A stretch of DNA of 27,500 nt from Botryococcus braunii (lineage: Eukaryota; Chlorophyta; Trebouxiophyceae): the NCBI GenBank assembly GCA_002005505.1, contig KV908500.1, positions 175,290-202,789 of the forward strand. The letters are read 5' to 3'. Within the stretch, counting starts at the first letter, position 1. The number at the start of each line of letters is the position of its first letter. A model generated the notes under the pieces. The model saw only the letters and a program-made list of their open reading frames with translations, was not told the origin of the DNA and ran no database searches. The position numbers and the translations under genes are program-made. Below, in pieces: positions 23,035 through 27,500 of the stretch.

Positions 23035-24313
23035 AAGGGGATTTACAACTTTCAGCAGAGCAGTACACTAACATACTGACGGTACTGTTCGCTGATACGG
23101 TCCGGATCTCCGCTGAACCTTCCGAAACATGAAGCCGTTTGATTGCTTCGCAGTAAACTTAGGGTGCCTCTGCTCTCATAGCACTCCTCATGTTCTGCTG
23201 TTCCATCTGAGGTGCTTTTATGTCTGATGGCAGTCACAATGCTCCGGACTCCCGGGACTTTGCAAGTAAAGTCCGATGTCGCAGCTGGCGCCCATGCTTT
23301 TTTGAGGCAGGTTCGCATTGCTTGATGCTGCCGTGCTTTAAATTTCGCTTCTTATGCATTTCTTATACTTTCGTATTGGTGGTAGCTCGGAATCTGCTCG
23401 TCCTTCTACCCCAGATCGTCCCACTGTCACCCGGCTATTGCGGTTGCACTAAGTCAGGCTTGCTCAGGAGTATTGCTGCTTTTAACAGAGGAATTCATAT
23501 TCCTAGGAGAAATGGCTGAGTATCATATGCTGTTGAACCGTGGTGTACTTGTTGCAGGCACTGTCCTGGTGTTCCTTGCAGTTGGTGCCCCAGAATCTCA
23601 TGAACAATATAGTTTCATATAGTGCGTTGATGTAGGACTGTGAATGCAGATGTTTGGGGATACCTGCTGCGTGTCAATGTACACCTCGACATCTTCGTCT
23701 GCCAGACACACAAGCTGCAATATGCAGTCAAGCGTTCAGGCCAAGGACTACCCAATTACTACCATTGGACTAGACACATGTAAAATAATCTATACTCTTT
23801 GCTGCACCATTCAAGGAGGGGAGCTGGTAAGAGGCACCCTGGCTCGGAATCCCAATTCACACAGTTGCCCTGTCTCCCCCCCTCCGCCTCTGGTGTGTCT
23901 TACAGTGAGAAGGGGGCTATGTGTTGGGGGTTCCCACCGGTGATAAATGTTCTTATAGAAATTAAGCAAGGCTGCGTAAAGGTGGTTCAAGTAGTGCATC
24001 TGCTGCAGTTAATGCTGCACCTCCTGGTATTCTCTCTGCAGGCAATACACACTGCTGTGGGCAAATGAAGCACGTATGCGTTAAAAGCACTACTGGCTCC
24101 ATGGGTGGATCTCCTCAAAGACTTGTCAACACTCCTCAGGGAGAAGGTCTGGTCAGTAGTGCATTGCAGGGTGAGAGGCCTCTCCTAGCCCTCAATCTCC
24201 CTCCCCCCCCCCCCCCCCCCGGCCACAACCCACACACAACCCCTCTTGTGTGACAAGCATTTTTTAGTAATTTTTAATCCGTTCTTGCATATAATGGGCG
24301 ATGTGGGACAATC
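23035..24313. other. No recognised gene
   Basis: Interior of the TIR element. Several polypyrimidine-CAG sequences that could be 3' splice sites are present (for example before 23559 and 24042), but no exon chain with a recognisable product emerges. An 18-base C-run is at 24203-24220. Confidence 0.45.
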
Positions 24314-24857
24314 ATGAGATGTGTTGGATGCAGGGGCTTGTCCACTGTTTGCTGCAGCCAACGTAACCACAGGAACTGCATCCCATCAGGGAAATTGATG
24401 CGCAAGGAGTTGCATCTTCCTCAACCTCTCAAGATGCAGCTTGTAGCAGTTTCAGAATTCGTGTTTCAAATTTCTATACATCTTGTTCAAGTCTTCGCGC
24501 CTGCAGGTAAGTCTTCTTCGTTTCTCAGCACATTTACTACTGTCTTTGGCTCATGCAGTGCAAAGACGTTGCTCCCAAAAAAATTCGGGAAGATCATCTT
24601 ATGTTGTAGTTGGATGGGTTGAGTCTGGTTCCTGGCTGCTACCAGCTCTTGACGTTCATACAGTTTACGACAGTGGTGGGAGGGCTTTTCAAGCCAGCCC
24701 GGGTGTCCACCAGGGCCTTGGGGATGGCCCAAGGGCAGAGCGCCACTCAAGGGCACTAGGTCCAATTGGACCTAGTGAAATACGACCTATTTCAGTACGA
24801 CTTATCTATGCGACTGCCCCATGCACTACCGTGAGCTATGCGCCTGCATTTCTTTAA
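24314..24857 (+). CDS. Candidate two-exon ORF (163 residues), unrecognised
   Basis: Exon 1 from the ATG at 24314 ends at CTGCAG (24506), followed by GTAAGT. A pyrimidine-rich 52-base stretch ends in CATGCAG at 24558. Joining 24506 to 24559 keeps one frame, through VVVGWVESGSWLLPALDVH, to a stop at 24855-24857. Exon 1 is Cys-rich at its start (CVGCRGLSTVCC). No family recognised. The intron is inferred from consensus sites alone, and a minus-strand frame covers part of the same DNA. Confidence 0.22.
24754..24777. repeat. Perfect 24-bp palindrome
   Basis: Arm CACTAGGTCCAA meets its exact complement at 24765/24766 with no loop. It starts with CACTAG, like the element's termini. A TACGACCTAT/TACGACTTAT direct repeat follows at about 24781-24807. 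Confidence 0.9.
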
Positions 24858-25022
24858 ACATCCTGGCCTGATTTGTCTTCTTTGAGACTTTGGGGCATCT
24901 TTGGGAGACTAGTAGATTTCTCCTGGATGCTGGAAGGGGTATGGCAAACCCGTAGGAGACATCGGCACGAAGGCAGGGAAGCATGGGAATGGGGTTAAGG
25001 ATAATCCTGGCCGGATGAGGTT

Positions 25023-25938
25023 GCTGTGGGACAAGAGGCAGCGAGGATGGGCAACCGTGCAAGGCTGGTAGGCCAGGGGGGACTGAGCCGAGCAGTTGGC
25101 ATAAGGTACAGTTTAAATAAGGTACAGTCTAGATACTTGAGTCTAAGCATACAGCTTGAAAGGTGTAAGTATGCCATGGTAACCTGCGAGCGTGCGTAAA
25201 CACAAAGCCACACACATTGATCATAGTAGGCCAGGATGGGAAGGCCGGGGGAAAGGGCAGGCAGGGATCAACAATGGAAGGGGTGATCAGATGGGACCAG
25301 CAGGGTGTTGGTATCTAATAACGGTTGCATGGATGAGGGGGGATGAGGATGAGGGGGGTTGGTGTATGTCAACAATCAATGTAACCGTGTGTGGTATGCT
25401 AACTCTGTGGGACTGATCAAAAGGAACTAGGGGATCTGTAGTAGCAATTGGTGATAGGGATTTGGTGATAGGGGCTTAACAATCGCACAATAAGAGCGTT
25501 GTGGGCCACGAGACAGCAAGGATGGGTAACCGTGAAAGGGCTGGCAGGCCGAGGCGTGCAGGGTCAAGGTGACTGGCATATGGTACATTTAAACAAGGTA
25601 CAGGCTAATTGCAACAGGTTAGACTGTCAGGTTGGGGCAGCTGGAGGTGCCTATGGAGGCTGGACCATCGTGTGGAGAGGAAGGCTGGTGGAAGGAAACA
25701 GCATAATGGAACGGAATCAGCCTGGAGCCTGGCAGAAGACGGCAATTCCCTAGGAGTCTGTTGGCAGGCTGGTGGGGAGGCTTGGGCATGAGGATGATGA
25801 TAATACTGGAGTGTTATAGGTGATGTGGGGCAGAGACATTGCGTATGACTAACCAGGCAAGGCTGGCAAGCCAAGTGGGGGGGGGGGGGCTGGGCCAAGG
25901 GCTGACATAAGGTACAGTTTTGTTAAATATGGTACGCC
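25023..25938. repeat. Three diverged copies of an approximately 110-bp repeat
   Basis: Units at about 25023-25129, 25498-25604 and 25822-25938 share the order GTGGG, GGATGGG.AACCGTG, AGGCTGG.AGGCC, GGCATAAGGTACA and ATAAGGTACAG, with many substitutions and small indels. They are in direct orientation with 475 and 324 bp between starts. The sequence between them is G-rich and has no recognised gene. Confidence 0.75.
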
Positions 25939-26175
25939 TGGGTGGCAGGGCAGTGGTTGGTGTTAGTGGATTTGGAGGAGCAGGAGTTCCATGTGCCACG
26001 AAATAAGGCAGAGTACATCCTCAGTGGTGATCGGGCTTCCTTGAGGCTTGGCTGTGGGGATGCTGTGTCCAGAATGAATGCTTTTAACAAAGGGTTACAG
26101 GATGGGCAGGGGTGGGAAAGAGATCATGGTGTGAACTGAGCCTAATGCATATTAGGTACCGAAATTTTTACAAGA

Positions 26176-26176
<1 letters not shown>

Positions 26177-26230
<54 letters not shown>

Positions 26231-26243
26231 CGTGCGTGCATGC

Positions 26244-26312
<69 letters not shown>

Positions 26313-26316
26313 CGCG
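26177..26316. repeat. (TG)n-(CG)n microsatellite
   Basis: TG repeats with a CGTGCGTGCATGCG interruption near 26226-26245, ending in a CG run at about 26304-26316. Alternating purine-pyrimidine throughout favours Z-DNA. Confidence 0.96.
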
Positions 26317-26811
26317 GGCTCTTTATGATTTTGATTTCATGAGATCTGATCAATGCACAAGGTGTTACTGCAATGTCTTGGAGGTCCATGAACAACCATG
26401 CTAGCAACTTTTTACAAGTTAATATTGGCAAGCCATTGGTATTGGTACTGAGGTGCTTGCGCCCATGCATGGCGCCCCTTGGAATCATTCAGTGGGATGC
26501 TTGCAAGGGTACACCTGTAGGGTTAGTATAGGTATACCAAGCTAGGATACGTGTCGTACATCCTTGAACCAGACGAGAGCGCAGTCTTGTATCTAGAGAA
26601 GTTAGAAGCCACACACTTGTGCTTGCAAGCGTGTAAGTCCCAGTCCTAATTGGGGTATACACAGGCACATATGGGGTTTATAATTACTGGAATCTAATGG
26701 TCCATGTAAAACAAGAGTTCTATCTGAACAAACTGAGCTCGCTCGAGCTAAGGATGTCATTCCAGACCCATTACTAACCGACCTGTACATTGCACTGCTC
26801 TGTAACCGAAT

Positions 26812-26982
26812 CGAATACATATCGAATTCAGCCTGTATGCCCCATCAAATCCTCAATCGAATCCGTATCGAATACATATCGAATTCAGCCTGTATGCCCC
26901 ATCAGATCCTCAATCGAATCCGTATCGAATACATATCGAATTCAGCCTCTATGGCCCATCAAATCCTCAATCGAATCCGTAT
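26812..26982. repeat. 3 x 57-bp tandem repeat in the right subterminal region
   Basis: Units at 26812-26868, 26869-26925 and 26926-26982 begin CGAATACATATCGAATTCAG. Unit 2 differs from unit 1 by one base and unit 3 by two. A partial unit follows from 26983, and GAATTC motifs continue to the right inverted repeat. The unit length is a multiple of three, so an open frame repeats every 19 residues; I regard this as incidental. Confidence 0.93.
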
Positions 26983-27178
26983 CGAATTCAGCCTGAATTC
27001 GCATTGCCAAGAATACATGAGCGATGCGAATTCGAATCGAATTCAGTCTGAATTCGCAATATCAAGAATCAAGGAGCGATGCCGAATTCGGCCCGAATCT
27101 GGTTTAGAAAACGCGTGGAAAACAGCGGCACCGGCGAATCGAAGCGAATTCGGCATCCCGACACCAGGATGAATTCCG

Positions 27179-27220
27179 CATCGAATTCGCATCGAATTAT
27201 AGTTGCGAAATCTACTAGTG
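27179..27220 (-). repeat. Right terminal inverted repeat (42 bp)
   Basis: Exact inverted partner of 21779-21820, ending GCGAAATCTACTAGTG. The flank begins AATAAATGG. Confidence 0.93.
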
Positions 27221-27500
27221 AATAAATGGTAGTTAGTCACTAGGGGAAGCTAACATTCTGGGTCACTAGTGTTATGTAGCATAACACTTGACAGCTCATG
27301 GGTGTATACAAACGTACACTTGCTTTTGTATAAAAAAGCAAAAACAAAAAACTCAATAAATCCTGACTAATTCCCATGTTTTTTGCAATGAATTAGGCAT
27401 TCATTTTTACGATAAGGCATACCTGAATCCTGAATACTCGAATGTCAGTATTGTATGATAATGATATGGGGAAACCACGTAGGTTTGTGCGCATCTTGTC
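27221..27500. other. Right flank with short inverted repeats
   Basis: Two further CACTAG motifs (27239-27244 and 27264-27269) lie just outside the element. AGTGTTATG-TAG-CATAACACT (27268-27288) is a 9-bp stem. TTGCTTTT and AAAAGCAA (27320-27341) form another around GTATAA. No gene recognised. Confidence 0.6.

Noticed and set aside
24826..25213. Overlapping minus-strand ORFs of 70-80 residues
   Set aside because: Proline-rich frames opposite a G-rich repeat region; no recognisable domain and no matching frame in the other repeat units.
26812..26982. CRISPR-like array
   Set aside because: The units are contiguous tandem copies without unique spacers, in a eukaryotic context.

Overview
The window reads as nuclear DNA of a eukaryotic microbe, most likely a green alga or similar protist. 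This is an inference from four things: long CA/GA/TATC microsatellites, an intact Ty1/copia retrotransposon, a CACTA-like inverted-repeat element, and a locally duplicated family of ankyrin-like genes. I see no bacterial operons, no rRNA or tRNA gene and no CRISPR array. The species cannot be named from this sequence.

Layout. (1) 1-3416 is copy A of a local duplication. It holds two ankyrin-like genes on the minus strand (called G1 and G2 here), a CT/TATC microsatellite and non-coding sequence. (2) 3417-6814 is a spacer with an ATCCCAC heptamer array, very long CA, GA and TG tracts and a cluster of perfect palindromes. (3) 7044-18253 is copy B of the same block in the same orientation, at roughly 97-99% identity where I compared by eye. 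Its G2 gene is split by a complete 7236-bp copia element at 8014-15249, and its microsatellite has grown from about 233 to about 768 bp. (4) 18254-21778 has no recognisable intact gene; 19542-20085 looks like a decayed piece of the C-terminal region of a LINE-type reverse transcriptase. (5) 21779-27220 is bounded by perfect 42-bp terminal inverted repeats beginning CACTA. GAATTC-rich subterminal repeats, one long hairpin and a 3 x 57-bp tandem repeat lie inside the ends. I propose a CACTA (EnSpm-like) DNA transposon with no recognisable transposase. (6) 27221-27500 is flank.

Order of events. The ankyrin block duplicated first. The copia element then entered copy B only: its two 879-bp LTRs look identical, it has a clean 5-bp target duplication (TTCAG), and copy A preserves the empty site. 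The element keeps gag, protease, integrase, reverse transcriptase and RNase H in one 1714-residue frame. Its primer-binding site matches the anticodon-loop end of initiator tRNA-Met, indicating priming by a half tRNA as in Drosophila copia.

The host genes are all damaged or incomplete. Copy A of G1 has two homopolymer frameshifts, copy B of G1 has one nonsense codon, and both G2 copies share a frame change at a six-G run. Homopolymer errors in the assembly could explain some of these.
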